64,000 bases of DNA. Source: RGIG3009 sp045595845 (lineage in GTDB: Bacteria; Bacillota; Clostridia; Oscillospirales; Acutalibacteraceae). The stretch spans positions 1 through 64,000 of the forward strand of contig JAZOBF010000009.1 of NCBI GenBank assembly GCA_045595845.1, given 5' to 3'. Of the stretch, positions 1-7,786 are shown in pieces (within the stretch, counting starts at the first letter, position 1; each line of letters begins with the position of its first letter). The notes beneath the pieces are model-generated. The model ran no database searches. It saw nothing but the letters and a program-made list of their open reading frames with translations, and was not told where the DNA came from. The position numbers and the translations under genes are program-made.

Positions 1-49
1 ACAATAAAACCCCCGCACAAGCCCGAGACCCTTCCCTTTTGCTGTATTC

Positions 50-805
50 TCAGTTCTCAGCAATCAAATCTTTCATCGTGTAATAACCGGCTTCTTTTCC
101 AACCAAAAAGATGGCGGCGTTGATAGCACCAACGGCGAATACACTTTTTGAGGCAGCAGTATGCGAAAGGGTAATGCACTCATCGTGTCCGGCGAACAGA
201 ACATCATGCTCACCAACGATAGTGCCACCGCGGATTGAGCTGAACCCAATCTCATGTTCCCCGCGTTTTTGACGCACTGCATGACGGTCAAATACATACT
301 CAGGAGAGTAGGGGAGTCCCTCTTTGACAGCATCGGCTAACATGAGTGCCGTTCCGGAAGGAGCATCAATTTTTTGGTTATGATGTTTTTCGATGATCTC
401 AACATCAAAGGATGTGCCGAGCACCGATGCCGCTTTTTTGGCGAGTTCTGCCAGAAGGCTGATACCGAGTGACATGTTGGCACTGGAAAAAACAGCTGTT
501 TGAGCAGAAGACGCGCGAATGGCATTCAGTTGATCATCAGAAAGGCCGGTGGTGGCAATCACGATGGGCAGCGCGTGTACCGTCGCATACGCAAGTACAC
601 CGCCCAGCATAGCAGGGTGGGAGAAATCAATGATAACATCCGCCGTAATATCGCACTGTGTGGGATCTGCATACACGGGATAGGTGAAGGTCTCGGTGTT
701 GATATCAAAACCGGCAACAATCTCGCAATCGTTACGCTGAGCCACACATTGTGTAATGGTTTTTCCCATTTTTCCGTTGCAACCGGAGAGAATGATACGA
801 GTCAT
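50..805 (-). CDS. dapB: 4-hydroxy-tetrahydrodipicolinate reductase (DapB)
   Basis: Cytoplasmic NAD(P)H-dependent reductase of the diaminopimelate/lysine pathway, using the DapA product. The 251-residue protein has normal DapB length. The N-terminal nucleotide loop GCNGKMG is at residues 8-14. The family signature EKHHNQKIDAPSGTA is near residues 139-153, with catalytic His141/His142 and Lys145 present. The start is the ATG at 805, preceded by AAAGGAGT; the frame stays open further upstream but that stretch overlaps dapA and has no DapB-like sequence. It is the third gene of asd-dapA-dapB, 11 nt after dapA. Family assignment is firm. Confidence 0.96.
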   Translation of the reverse strand: MTRIILSGCNGKMGKTITQCVAQRNDCEIVAGFDINTETFTYPVYADPTQCDITADVIIDFSHPAMLGGVLAYATVHALPIVIATTGLSDDQLNAIRASSAQTAVFSSANMSLGISLLAELAKKAASVLGTSFDVEIIEKHHNQKIDAPSGTALMLADAVKEGLPYSPEYVFDRHAVRQKRGEHEIGFSSIRGGTIVGEHDVLFAGHDECITLSHTAASKSVFAVGAINAAIFLVGKEAGYYTMKDLIAEN

Positions 806-816
806 GGCAAACTCCT

Positions 817-1701
817 TTAAATTAAGTGATAGCGTTTTAAAACATCCGTTAGTGTCTGTTTCATGGTATCGGACATCGCATACAGCGGTAAGCGACAATC
901 GCCGACATCCATTCCCATCTGATTCATAGCCTCTTTGACAGGAATGGGGTTTACATCCATAAATAAGGCGTTAGCAAGATCCAGATAGTGCAACTGTAAG
1001 TCTAAGGATCGCTTGACATCTCCGTCAAACCACGCCTGACAAATATCGTGCGTCTCTTGAGGTACGACATTGGAGAGTACCGAAATCACGCCTTTACCGC
1101 CAAGGGCGAGTATTGGTACGATCTGGTCGTCGTTGCCGGAATAGAGGGGAAGGTCGCACAAAGAGGCGATTTGCGCGGTTTCAGACATATTCCCGTTTGC
1201 CTGTTTTAAACCGACAATGTTCGGGATCTTGGCAAGTTCTGCGACCGTTTTGGGTTGCAGATTAACACCTGTTCGCGACGGTACATTATACAGGATAATA
1301 GGCAGATCTACCGAAGCGGCAATTTTGGTATAATGTGCAATCAGGCCGCGCTGGGAGGTTTTGTTGTAATACGGGGTAACCAACAATAAACCGTCTGCGC
1401 CCATGGCTTTTGCCTCACGGGACATATAGATGCAATGGTCGGTATTGTTGGAACCGGTTCCCGCAATAAAGGGAACACGACCGTCCGTTTGCTCAATCGC
1501 GACCTCGAATGCGTGCAAGTGTTCGTTATCTTCTAAAGTGGGGGCTTCGCCGGTGGTACCGACAGAAATAATAGCATCGGTTCCGTGCCGGATCTGAAAA
1601 TCGACCAGTTCACGATACTTCTCGTAATTGATACATCCGCCCTTATCCATCGGGGTGACCAGTGCAACGCCTGCACCGGTAAAGAGTACGGGTTTACTCA
1701 T
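817..1701 (-). CDS. dapA: 4-hydroxy-tetrahydrodipicolinate synthase (DapA)
   Basis: Condenses pyruvate with aspartate semialdehyde, the branch point into lysine and diaminopimelate. The 294-residue TIM-barrel protein has all expected active-site residues: GTTGE at 48-52 (the TT of the proton relay), Tyr138 and Arg143 in YNVPSRTG, and the Schiff-base Lys166 in VGLKQANGN. The ATG at 1701 follows GGAGGGC. It lies between asd (23 nt upstream) and dapB (11 nt downstream), so one transcript makes three consecutive pathway enzymes. Confidence 0.97.
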   Translation of the reverse strand: MSKPVLFTGAGVALVTPMDKGGCINYEKYRELVDFQIRHGTDAIISVGTTGEAPTLEDNEHLHAFEVAIEQTDGRVPFIAGTGSNNTDHCIYMSREAKAMGADGLLLVTPYYNKTSQRGLIAHYTKIAASVDLPIILYNVPSRTGVNLQPKTVAELAKIPNIVGLKQANGNMSETAQIASLCDLPLYSGNDDQIVPILALGGKGVISVLSNVVPQETHDICQAWFDGDVKRSLDLQLHYLDLANALFMDVNPIPVKEAMNQMGMDVGDCRLPLYAMSDTMKQTLTDVLKRYHLI

Positions 1702-1724
1702 GCACAGCCCTCCTAATTAAATTG

Positions 1725-2801
1725 TTAGTCCATATATCCTTCTGCGCAAAGCAATTCAGCGAGCAAAACCGCACCGCCGGCTGCACCGCGCAGCGTATTG
1801 TGGGACAAACCGACAAACTTGTAATCATACTGCGAGTCCTCGCGCAGACGACCAAGGGAAACCGCCATGCCACCTTCTAAACCGCGATGCAAATTGGCTT
1901 GCGGCATGTTGTCCTCTTCGAAGTAGTGCAAAAACTGCTTGGGTGCGCTGGGCAGATCAAGCTCTTGCGGGCGGCCTTTAAAGTTCTTCCAAGTTTCAAG
2001 GATCTCTTCCTTGGACGGCTTGTTTTCAAAACTGCAAAATACAGCCGCAAAATGACCGTCGGACACGGGAACGCGCAAGCACTGAGCGGTGATTTCAGGG
2101 GCGGTGGCGTTAACAATGACACCGTTTTCAACTTTACCCCAAATTTTCAGCGGTTCTTTTTCGGATTTTTCTTCCTCGCCGCCGATATACGGGATGACAT
2201 TGTCTACCATTTCCGGCCAACGCTCAAAAGTTTTGCCTGCACCGGATATGGCTTGATAGGTGCACACGAGAGACTTGGTAATGCCCCACTTGGAGAGCGG
2301 GAACAGAGCCGGTACATAGCTTTGCAACGAGCAGTTGGATTTAACGGCGATGAAGCCGCGTTTTGTTCCGAGACGAAGGCGCTGTGAAGCAATTACTTCC
2401 ATGTGCGAATCGTTGAGTTCGGGAATAATCATCGGCACATCCGCGGTGCCTCGATGGGCACTATTATTGGATACCACGGGGCACTCCGCTTTTGCATAGG
2501 CTTCTTCGAGCGCGCGGATCTGATCTTTCGGCATATCCACGGCGCAGAATACAAAATCTGCCTTGGCGGCTACTTCTTCGATGTTAGCGGCATCGTACAC
2601 CATCATGTTTTTCAGTTTTTCGGGCATGGCGACTGTCATAGCCCAGCGACTGCCGATGGCTTCCTCGTATGTCTTGCCGGCAGAACGCGGGCTCGCGGCG
2701 AGGACAGAAACATCAAACCACGGATGATCCGCCAGTAATGTTGCAAAACGCTGACCGACCATGCCGGTGCATCCGATAATACCCACTTTGTATGTTTTCA
2801 T
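1725..2801 (-). CDS. asd: Aspartate-semialdehyde dehydrogenase, archaeal/fungal-type
   Basis: Reduces aspartyl phosphate to aspartate semialdehyde for lysine, threonine and methionine synthesis. The 358 residues start with the Rossmann loop GIIGCTGMVGQ (residues 8-17) and hold the catalytic cysteine in KSNCSLQ (Cys157). The overall pattern (N-terminal MVGQRF, SLGRLRED and GLSHNTLRGAAGG near the C-terminus) is that of the longer ASADH subfamily first known from archaea and fungi, not the ~330-residue Bacillus/E. coli type; this is from family memory. It is first in the operon, with a TTGACA-17-TACAAT promoter about 70 nt upstream and AAAGGA before the ATG. Confidence 0.93.
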   Translation of the reverse strand: MKTYKVGIIGCTGMVGQRFATLLADHPWFDVSVLAASPRSAGKTYEEAIGSRWAMTVAMPEKLKNMMVYDAANIEEVAAKADFVFCAVDMPKDQIRALEEAYAKAECPVVSNNSAHRGTADVPMIIPELNDSHMEVIASQRLRLGTKRGFIAVKSNCSLQSYVPALFPLSKWGITKSLVCTYQAISGAGKTFERWPEMVDNVIPYIGGEEEKSEKEPLKIWGKVENGVIVNATAPEITAQCLRVPVSDGHFAAVFCSFENKPSKEEILETWKNFKGRPQELDLPSAPKQFLHYFEEDNMPQANLHRGLEGGMAVSLGRLREDSQYDYKFVGLSHNTLRGAAGGAVLLAELLCAEGYMD

Positions 2802-2848
2802 ATTGGATTTCCTTTCTTGTCGCCGACTGATGGGAAGTCGGGATTTGC

Positions 2849-2877
2849 TTGACTTTTTTCGCCTACTATTGTACCAT
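2849..2877 (+). promoter_or_regulatory. Promoter for queA-tgt
   Basis: TTGACT at 2849-2854 and TACCAT at 2872-2877 with a 17-nt spacer, about 35 nt before the queA ATG. The -10 region shares bases with the minus-strand asd promoter, so the two polymerases would compete for this site. Confidence 0.6.
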
Positions 2878-2896
2878 TATATATCTGGGATGTCAA
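2868..2896 (-). promoter_or_regulatory. Promoter for asd-dapA-dapB
   Basis: On the minus strand, TTGACA at 2896-2891 and TACAAT at 2873-2868 are separated by exactly 17 nt. The predicted leader to the asd ATG is only about 60 nt, too short for a lysine riboswitch. It overlaps the outward-facing queA promoter. Confidence 0.7.
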
Positions 2897-2917
2897 TAAA
2901 TTCGGCGGTGAGAAACC

Positions 2918-3946
2918 ATGAAACGACAAGACTTTTTTTACCATTTACCAGATGAACTGATCGCACAGGAACCCATTGAACCCCGTGATCATTCGCGCAT
3001 GCTTGTTTTAGACCGTGCTACCGGCAAACGATCAGATCGGCATTTTTATGATATTGAAAATTTTTTACAAGATGGCGATTGCCTCATCTTAAATGACAGT
3101 CGCGTTTTACCCGCGCGTTTATACGGCCATCGTGAGCCGACCGGCGGCGCGGTGGAGTTGTTGCTTTTAAACGCCAAGGGTTCGGATGTATGGGAAGTGT
3201 TGGCAGGGCCCGGCCGAAAAGCAAGACCCGGTGATGTGTTAACTTTTGCCGACGGAATTTTAAAAGCGGAAGTTTTAGAAATCACATCGGACGGAAACCG
3301 CTTGGTAAAATTTCATTATCATGGGAATTTCTATGAACTGCTTGAGAGTATCGGTCAAATGCCGCTCCCGCATTATATTACGCATGAACTAAAAGATAAA
3401 GAACGATATCAGACGGTATATTCCAAAGATATCGGTTCTGCGGCAGCCCCTACGGCGGGTTTGCATTTCACCTCAGAATTATTGGAACGCCTGCACGCAA
3501 AGGGCGTAAAAATCGGTTTTGTCACATTGCATGTGGGGCTGGGAACCTTTCGCCCTGTAAAGGCTGATAACATTACCGATCATAAAATGCATGCAGAGCA
3601 TTATGAGCTATCTCGGCAGACAGCGGATCTTATTAACGAAACCAAGCGCAACGGGGGCCGAGTATTTGCGGTTGGTACAACCAGTTGTCGCACCTTGGAA
3701 AGCGTGGGTGTGGGTGAAGATGGTCTCGTCCATCCTGCGGATGGTTGGACCGATATTTTCATTTATCCCGGTTATCGGTTTCAAGTGTTAGATGGCCTTA
3801 TTACAAATTTCCATTTGCCGGAAAGTACGCTAATCATGTTGGTCAGCGCTTTTGCGGGATATGAAACGACAATGGAAACTTATCGGTATGCCGTGAATGA
3901 ACGATATCGTTTTTTCAGTTTCGGCGATTCCATGATGATCCTGTAA
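2918..3946 (+). CDS. queA: S-adenosylmethionine:tRNA ribosyltransferase-isomerase (QueA)
   Basis: Transfers and isomerises the ribosyl part of S-adenosylmethionine onto preQ1 in tRNA, forming epoxyqueuosine at the wobble position of GUN anticodons. The protein has 342 residues, the family length. Recognised blocks include the N-terminal DFFYHLPDELIAQEP and the C-terminal FHLPESTLIMLVSAF. The ATG follows GGCGGTGAG. It is 13 nt upstream of tgt, the enzyme acting just before it, giving the classic queA-tgt-yajC order. Confidence 0.97.
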   Translation: MKRQDFFYHLPDELIAQEPIEPRDHSRMLVLDRATGKRSDRHFYDIENFLQDGDCLILNDSRVLPARLYGHREPTGGAVELLLLNAKGSDVWEVLAGPGRKARPGDVLTFADGILKAEVLEITSDGNRLVKFHYHGNFYELLESIGQMPLPHYITHELKDKERYQTVYSKDIGSAAAPTAGLHFTSELLERLHAKGVKIGFVTLHVGLGTFRPVKADNITDHKMHAEHYELSRQTADLINETKRNGGRVFAVGTTSCRTLESVGVGEDGLVHPADGWTDIFIYPGYRFQVLDGLITNFHLPESTLIMLVSAFAGYETTMETYRYAVNERYRFFSFGDSMMIL

Positions 3947-3959
3947 CAGGAGCGTAACT

Positions 3960-5087
3960 ATGAAAGTTATTAAAACAATCGGCGCGGCGCGCCGCGGCGA
4001 ATTTGAAACACCACACGGTACGGTACAGACACCCGCCTTTATGAATGTCGCAACATGCGGTGCCATTAAAGGTGCGGTATCGGCGTATGATCTTAAAGAT
4101 ATCAAGTGTCAGGTACAACTGTGTAACACCTATCATTTGCATCTTCGTCCGGGCGATAACTTGGTCCGTGAACTGGGCGGGTTGCATAAGTTCACGGGTT
4201 GGGAAGGTCCGATCTTGACTGACAGTGGCGGATTTCAGGTGTTTTCGCTTGCTAATCTGCGCAAGATTGAAGAGGAGGGCGTTACCTTTTCTTCTCATAT
4301 AGACGGACGGCGTTTGTTTATCGGGCCTGAAGAAAGCATGCGTATTCAATCGAATCTTGCCTCCACCATCGCGATGGCGTTTGATGAATGTGTGGAAAAT
4401 CCCGCAGAATATGAGTATTCTGCACGGTCCTGTGAGCGTACAACACGGTGGTTGAAACGGTGTCAGGCGGAAATGAAGCGTTTAAACTCGTTACCGCAAA
4501 CGCTGAACAAACAACAACTTTTATTTGGCATTAACCAGGGCTGTACCTTTGATGATCTGCGTGTGGCACACATGCAGGAGATTGCGGAGTTGGATCTGGA
4601 TGGTTATGCTATCGGCGGCTTGGCAGTCGGTGAGCCCGCCGAGGATATGTACCGCATTATTGAGGCGGTTGAGCCGTATATGCCACAGGACAAGCCACGA
4701 TATTTGATGGGAGTCGGTACACCGGAAAATATTTTGGAGGGTGTACATCGCGGGGTCGATTTGTTCGATTGCGTTATGCCGGCACGCAATGCCAGACACG
4801 CGCATGTCTTTACCTGGAGCGGACATCGGAATATGCTCAACCAAAAATATGAGCACGATCGGTTGCCGCTGGATGAGGAATGTGATTGTCCTACTTGCCG
4901 CCATCATTCACGCGCGTATATTCGGCACTTATTTAAAGCAAACGAGATGCTCGCTATGCGATTGTGCGTGATTCATAACCTGTACTTTTACAACACCTTG
5001 ATGGAACGCATTCGCGAGGCGTTGGATGCGGGAACTTTTGAAGAGTTCTACAATCGATATATTGGCGTTTTGGATCGGCGGATTTAA
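3960..5087 (+). CDS. tgt: tRNA-guanine transglycosylase (Tgt)
   Basis: Exchanges the wobble guanine of Asp, Asn, His and Tyr tRNAs for preQ1. The 375-residue TIM-barrel enzyme shows the general base Asp88 in TDSGGFQVFSL, the nucleophile Asp270 in FDCVMPARNARH, and the zinc site CDCPTC (Cys308, Cys310, Cys313) with His339. Ribosome site CAGGAG lies 8 nt before the ATG. The window itself has a GUA tRNA-Tyr, a substrate of this pathway. No upstream queuosine precursor genes (queCDEF) are in the window. Confidence 0.98.
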   Translation: MKVIKTIGAARRGEFETPHGTVQTPAFMNVATCGAIKGAVSAYDLKDIKCQVQLCNTYHLHLRPGDNLVRELGGLHKFTGWEGPILTDSGGFQVFSLANLRKIEEEGVTFSSHIDGRRLFIGPEESMRIQSNLASTIAMAFDECVENPAEYEYSARSCERTTRWLKRCQAEMKRLNSLPQTLNKQQLLFGINQGCTFDDLRVAHMQEIAELDLDGYAIGGLAVGEPAEDMYRIIEAVEPYMPQDKPRYLMGVGTPENILEGVHRGVDLFDCVMPARNARHAHVFTWSGHRNMLNQKYEHDRLPLDEECDCPTCRHHSRAYIRHLFKANEMLAMRLCVIHNLYFYNTLMERIREALDAGTFEEFYNRYIGVLDRRI

Positions 5088-5123
5088 TAATTGTGAACTT
5101 TTTAAGTTTTTTCGGAAATTTTA

Positions 5124-5152
5124 TTGCTATTGATCGTTAATTCTTGTATAAT
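5124..5152 (+). promoter_or_regulatory. Promoter for yajC
   Basis: TTGCTA (5124-5129) and TATAAT (5147-5152) with a 17-nt spacer, about 30 nt before the yajC ATG. It suggests yajC can be transcribed independently of queA-tgt. Confidence 0.6.
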
Positions 5153-5183
5153 ATACGGGTAACAATTTAGGAGGTAATGAACG

Positions 5184-5564
5184 ATGTTTGATTTGTATGC
5201 TTTGGCTGCCGATGTTACGACGGTGGCTTCCAACGGCACAGAGACTACGCAGGGCGGGTTGCTGGGCTCGCTGGGAATGTTCCTTCCGATTATTTTGATT
5301 TTTGTGCTGATGTATTTCATGATGATCCGTCCGCAGAAGAAAAAGCAAAAAGAAGAGCAAAAGATGCGTGAAAGCATCCGCGTGGGTGATGAAATTACCA
5401 CCATCGGCGGTATTCGCGGCCGTATCGTGAACATCAAAGAAGATGAATTCGTAATCGAGACGGGTGCTGACCGTAATAAAATGGTCATCAAAAAATGGGC
5501 TTTGCAGAGTTGTGATACAGTGCATGAAGCCACTGATGACGATGACGATGATGACGATATCTAA
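5184..5564 (+). CDS. yajC: Preprotein translocase subunit YajC
   Basis: Small single-span membrane protein of the SecDF-YajC accessory complex of the Sec translocon. One hydrophobic segment at about residues 30-50 ends in MMIRPQKKKQKEEQ, the YajC hallmark, followed by the conserved VGDEITTIGGIRG block. At 126 residues it is slightly long because of an aspartate-rich tail of seven consecutive Asp plus Ile. Ribosome site TAGGAGGT. It sits downstream of tgt as in many bacteria, but secD/secF do not follow. Confidence 0.93.
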   Translation: MFDLYALAADVTTVASNGTETTQGGLLGSLGMFLPIILIFVLMYFMMIRPQKKKQKEEQKMRESIRVGDEITTIGGIRGRIVNIKEDEFVIETGADRNKMVIKKWALQSCDTVHEATDDDDDDDDI

Positions 5565-5646
5565 TCTTTGCGCGTGAGGGCGGTACTATTTTCTCGTACG
5601 GCAGAATATAGGTGTATTACCTAATTTCAGCCTGGGAGGGAATGGT

Positions 5647-6045
5647 ATGAGCACTCGTAAAGTAGTTTCACCTGCGGCGAAAATTTTGCGTCCGTTGGGG
5701 ATAGGAGTCGGTGTCGGCATTTTGATCTGTGCGGTCATTTTGTTGATTGCGGCAGCCGTTATGACAACCGGTATTTTACCAATGGGGGCGGTTACTCCCG
5801 TTTCACTCGCTGCCGCGGCGATTGGCGCGTTCTTCGGTGGTTTTGTTGCGGCAAGACTGTCGCGCGAGCGTGGGTTGTTGTACGGCGCCGGTGTCGGGCT
5901 TGTGTTGTTTTTGCTTGTTTCGTGTCTCGGTATTGCCGTATTGCAAGAACTTCGCGGTATGATGATGTTGCTTAAAGCGGCGCTGATGATCGGTGTCGGT
6001 GCGTTGGGCGGTATACTCGGCGTGAATGTTAAAAAAAGACGTTGA
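5647..6045 (+). CDS. TIGR04086-like small membrane protein
   Basis: A 132-residue, glycine- and alanine-rich protein with four predicted membrane segments (about residues 18-42, 47-66, 75-97 and 103-125) and a basic C-terminus (KKRR). Size, composition and its place just after yajC match the TIGR04086/YrzE-type family of Firmicutes, whose function is unknown to me. GGGAGGG precedes the ATG. A strong terminator follows at once, so the transcript yajC-this gene ends here. Confidence 0.75.
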   Translation: MSTRKVVSPAAKILRPLGIGVGVGILICAVILLIAAAVMTTGILPMGAVTPVSLAAAAIGAFFGGFVAARLSRERGLLYGAGVGLVLFLLVSCLGIAVLQELRGMMMLLKAALMIGVGALGGILGVNVKKRR

Positions 6046-6049
6046 CCGA

Positions 6050-6079
6050 ACGGGACGGAAAAATCCGTCCCGTTTTTCT
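6050..6079 (+). terminator. Rho-independent terminator
   Basis: GAACGGGACGGA, loop AAAA, TCCGTCCCGTTTTTC: a long GC-rich stem followed by a T-run, ending the yajC transcript. Confidence 0.85.
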
Positions 6080-6143
6080 TAAAACGAATATCCTTTCTTT
6101 TGGACGCATATAGTGTCTGTGTAAAAGAAAGGATGAACAATGC

Positions 6144-6752
6144 ATGAAACGGACAAACTCTTTGGGAAAATTTTTCACACAAAATCGGCGACTACTGTTG
6201 TTTCTATTTTTGCCGTTGCTCGGTTGTGTGTGTGGCATGGTCCTGTATACACCGTTACAGAAGGTCATATCTGCCGAGTGGTGGGCGCTCTTGCCGCTGA
6301 CTAAGATAAACGGCGGTGTACAAGGCGTTTTTTCAGCATGGTTTTCCGCCTGTTTTCAACCGGTTTGCCTGTTACTTTTACTGTTTGTATCCGGCTTGTC
6401 AGTCTGCGGAGCACCGCTGGTGTTTGCCGTACCGCTTTTTTGGGGCATCGGACTGGGGTTCAGTGAATTCTATTACGCGCAAAGCGGTAGCAACGGTTGG
6501 TTTGTGCTTATGGCAATCCTTCTGCCGAGTTCCGTTATGGAATTGGTGGCTTTGCTGATGGCTTGTTCAGAGGCGCTCCGTATGACGCTGTTGATGGTGG
6601 TACAGATGTTTCCCCATTCGGCCCGTTGCGGAGGTTTGTGGCAGGATTTTCGCCTGTATTGTGTACGGTTTTTGTTGTTATTGGTCTTGATACTCGGTGC
6701 AGGTGCGCTGGATGTGGTTTTACGCCTCTTGCTTGGAGGGGTATTGTTGTAA
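6144..6752 (+). CDS. SpoIIM-like integral membrane protein
   Basis: A 202-residue, very hydrophobic protein with about five membrane segments. The first follows a short basic N-terminus; the middle SGLSVCGAPLVFAVPLFWGIGLGF resembles the SpoIIM/DUF95 pattern of small, aromatic-rich helices. SpoIIM works with SpoIID and SpoIIP in engulfment, but no neighbouring gene tests this. AAAGGA lies ~10 nt before the ATG. The next gene starts 18 nt downstream, so they are probably co-transcribed. Calling it plain hypothetical would also be defensible. Confidence 0.55.
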   Translation: MKRTNSLGKFFTQNRRLLLFLFLPLLGCVCGMVLYTPLQKVISAEWWALLPLTKINGGVQGVFSAWFSACFQPVCLLLLLFVSGLSVCGAPLVFAVPLFWGIGLGFSEFYYAQSGSNGWFVLMAILLPSSVMELVALLMACSEALRMTLLMVVQMFPHSARCGGLWQDFRLYCVRFLLLLVLILGAGALDVVLRLLLGGVLL

Positions 6753-6770
6753 CATAAAGGAGTGTGTAAC

Positions 6771-7739
6771 ATGGCTGGCTTTTTTGGGTTGTTTGATACG
6801 ACCAAGCCGGGGCCCGGTGTTTCCAAAAATGGGCCTAAAAAGAAACGATTTTTCTTTTTTTGGGAGTTATATTTTCGGAAATTTTTCAAATTAATACTGG
6901 CCAACCTTTTGTATGCGGTGGTTGCCTTTCCTGTGTTCACACAAGGTTTGGCGCAAGCGGGCCTTACTTTTGTGACGCGCAATTATGCCAGAGAAAAGCA
7001 TGTGTTTTTACCGGCAGATTTCTTTGATACTATCAAAAAGAACTGGAAGCAAGCTTTGATAACCGGTATTTTGGAACTGGTTATCGGCGCATTTTTGATT
7101 TTTGATCTGATATTTGCATGGGACTGGATCAATGCGGGAGAGAGTTTTGAAATTTTCCCGTTTATACTTTTCTTAACGACCTTTTTCCTGTTGGTTATTT
7201 TTTCGTATGCACGGTTTTATTTATATTTACAGATCATTACCTTCAAATTGTCAATGAAACAGGTCTGGAAAAACAGCTTACTGTTAGCGGTTGCGGGTTT
7301 AAAAGAGAATCTCATTATCTCGGCAACATTGGTTGCTGTTTATGCTGTAGCCGTGATATCGTTGCTTAATTTCTTCAGGTATGTGTTTGCGCCCTTACTT
7401 ATTTTGTATCTGTTACTTTTTCCGGCGTTTCGGTCTTTCCTTATTCAGTTTACAATTTTCCCCCTTATTAAGCGAACGATCATTGATCCGTATTACCAGG
7501 ATCATCCCGGTGAAGATTTGGACAAGCGTCACGATTTGAATCTGGATGCCGAGGAAGCTACTCCGACGGTGAAGGATGCGGAGGAGCAATCTCAGGATTC
7601 CGATGTGATTTTTCAAGATCTCGGAAAAGAAGAATCGGATACAGCCCCTGTTCCGAAACAATACAGTCAAGATGAAATGCGCAAGGGACGCCGTTTGCAG
7701 CGCAGTTCCCGCGTTGAAGACGAGGATGGCACGATTTGA
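6771..7739 (+). CDS. YesL-like (DUF624) membrane protein
   Basis: A 322-residue membrane protein. The N-terminal GLFDTTKPGPGVSKNGPKKK precedes a phenylalanine-rich FFWELYFRKFFKLILANLL segment, as in DUF624/YesL proteins, which occur near carbohydrate transporters in Bacillus. There are about five to six hydrophobic spans up to residue ~235, then a charged, acidic cytoplasmic tail of ~85 residues. The start is the ATG at 6771 with AAAGGAG in place; an in-frame GTG nine bases upstream overlaps that site. Function unknown. Confidence 0.65.
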   Translation: MAGFFGLFDTTKPGPGVSKNGPKKKRFFFFWELYFRKFFKLILANLLYAVVAFPVFTQGLAQAGLTFVTRNYAREKHVFLPADFFDTIKKNWKQALITGILELVIGAFLIFDLIFAWDWINAGESFEIFPFILFLTTFFLLVIFSYARFYLYLQIITFKLSMKQVWKNSLLLAVAGLKENLIISATLVAVYAVAVISLLNFFRYVFAPLLILYLLLFPAFRSFLIQFTIFPLIKRTIIDPYYQDHPGEDLDKRHDLNLDAEEATPTVKDAEEQSQDSDVIFQDLGKEESDTAPVPKQYSQDEMRKGRRLQRSSRVEDEDGTI

Positions 7740-7740
7740 T

Positions 7741-7779
7741 AAAAAAGAGCTTGGAGATAATTCTCCAAGCTCTTTTTTG
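7741..7779. terminator. Bidirectional terminator
   Basis: AAAAAAGAGCTTGGAGA, loop TAAT, TCTCCAAGCTCTTTTTT. A-run and T-run on either side make it work for both the rightward membrane gene and leftward glnS. Confidence 0.9.
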
Positions 7780-7786
7780 TACACCT

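Noticed and set aside
1..49. Possible 5' or 3' end of another gene at the left edge
   Set aside because: Only 49 nt follow the dapB stop; too short to support any gene or terminator.
1887..2387. A 166-codon rightward frame inside asd
   Set aside because: Antisense to a conserved enzyme gene; composition is a mirror of its codons.
2802..2867. Lysine riboswitch before asd
   Set aside because: The predicted leader is about 60 nt with one short hairpin (CCGACT/AGTCGG), far too small for the ~170-nt lysine element.
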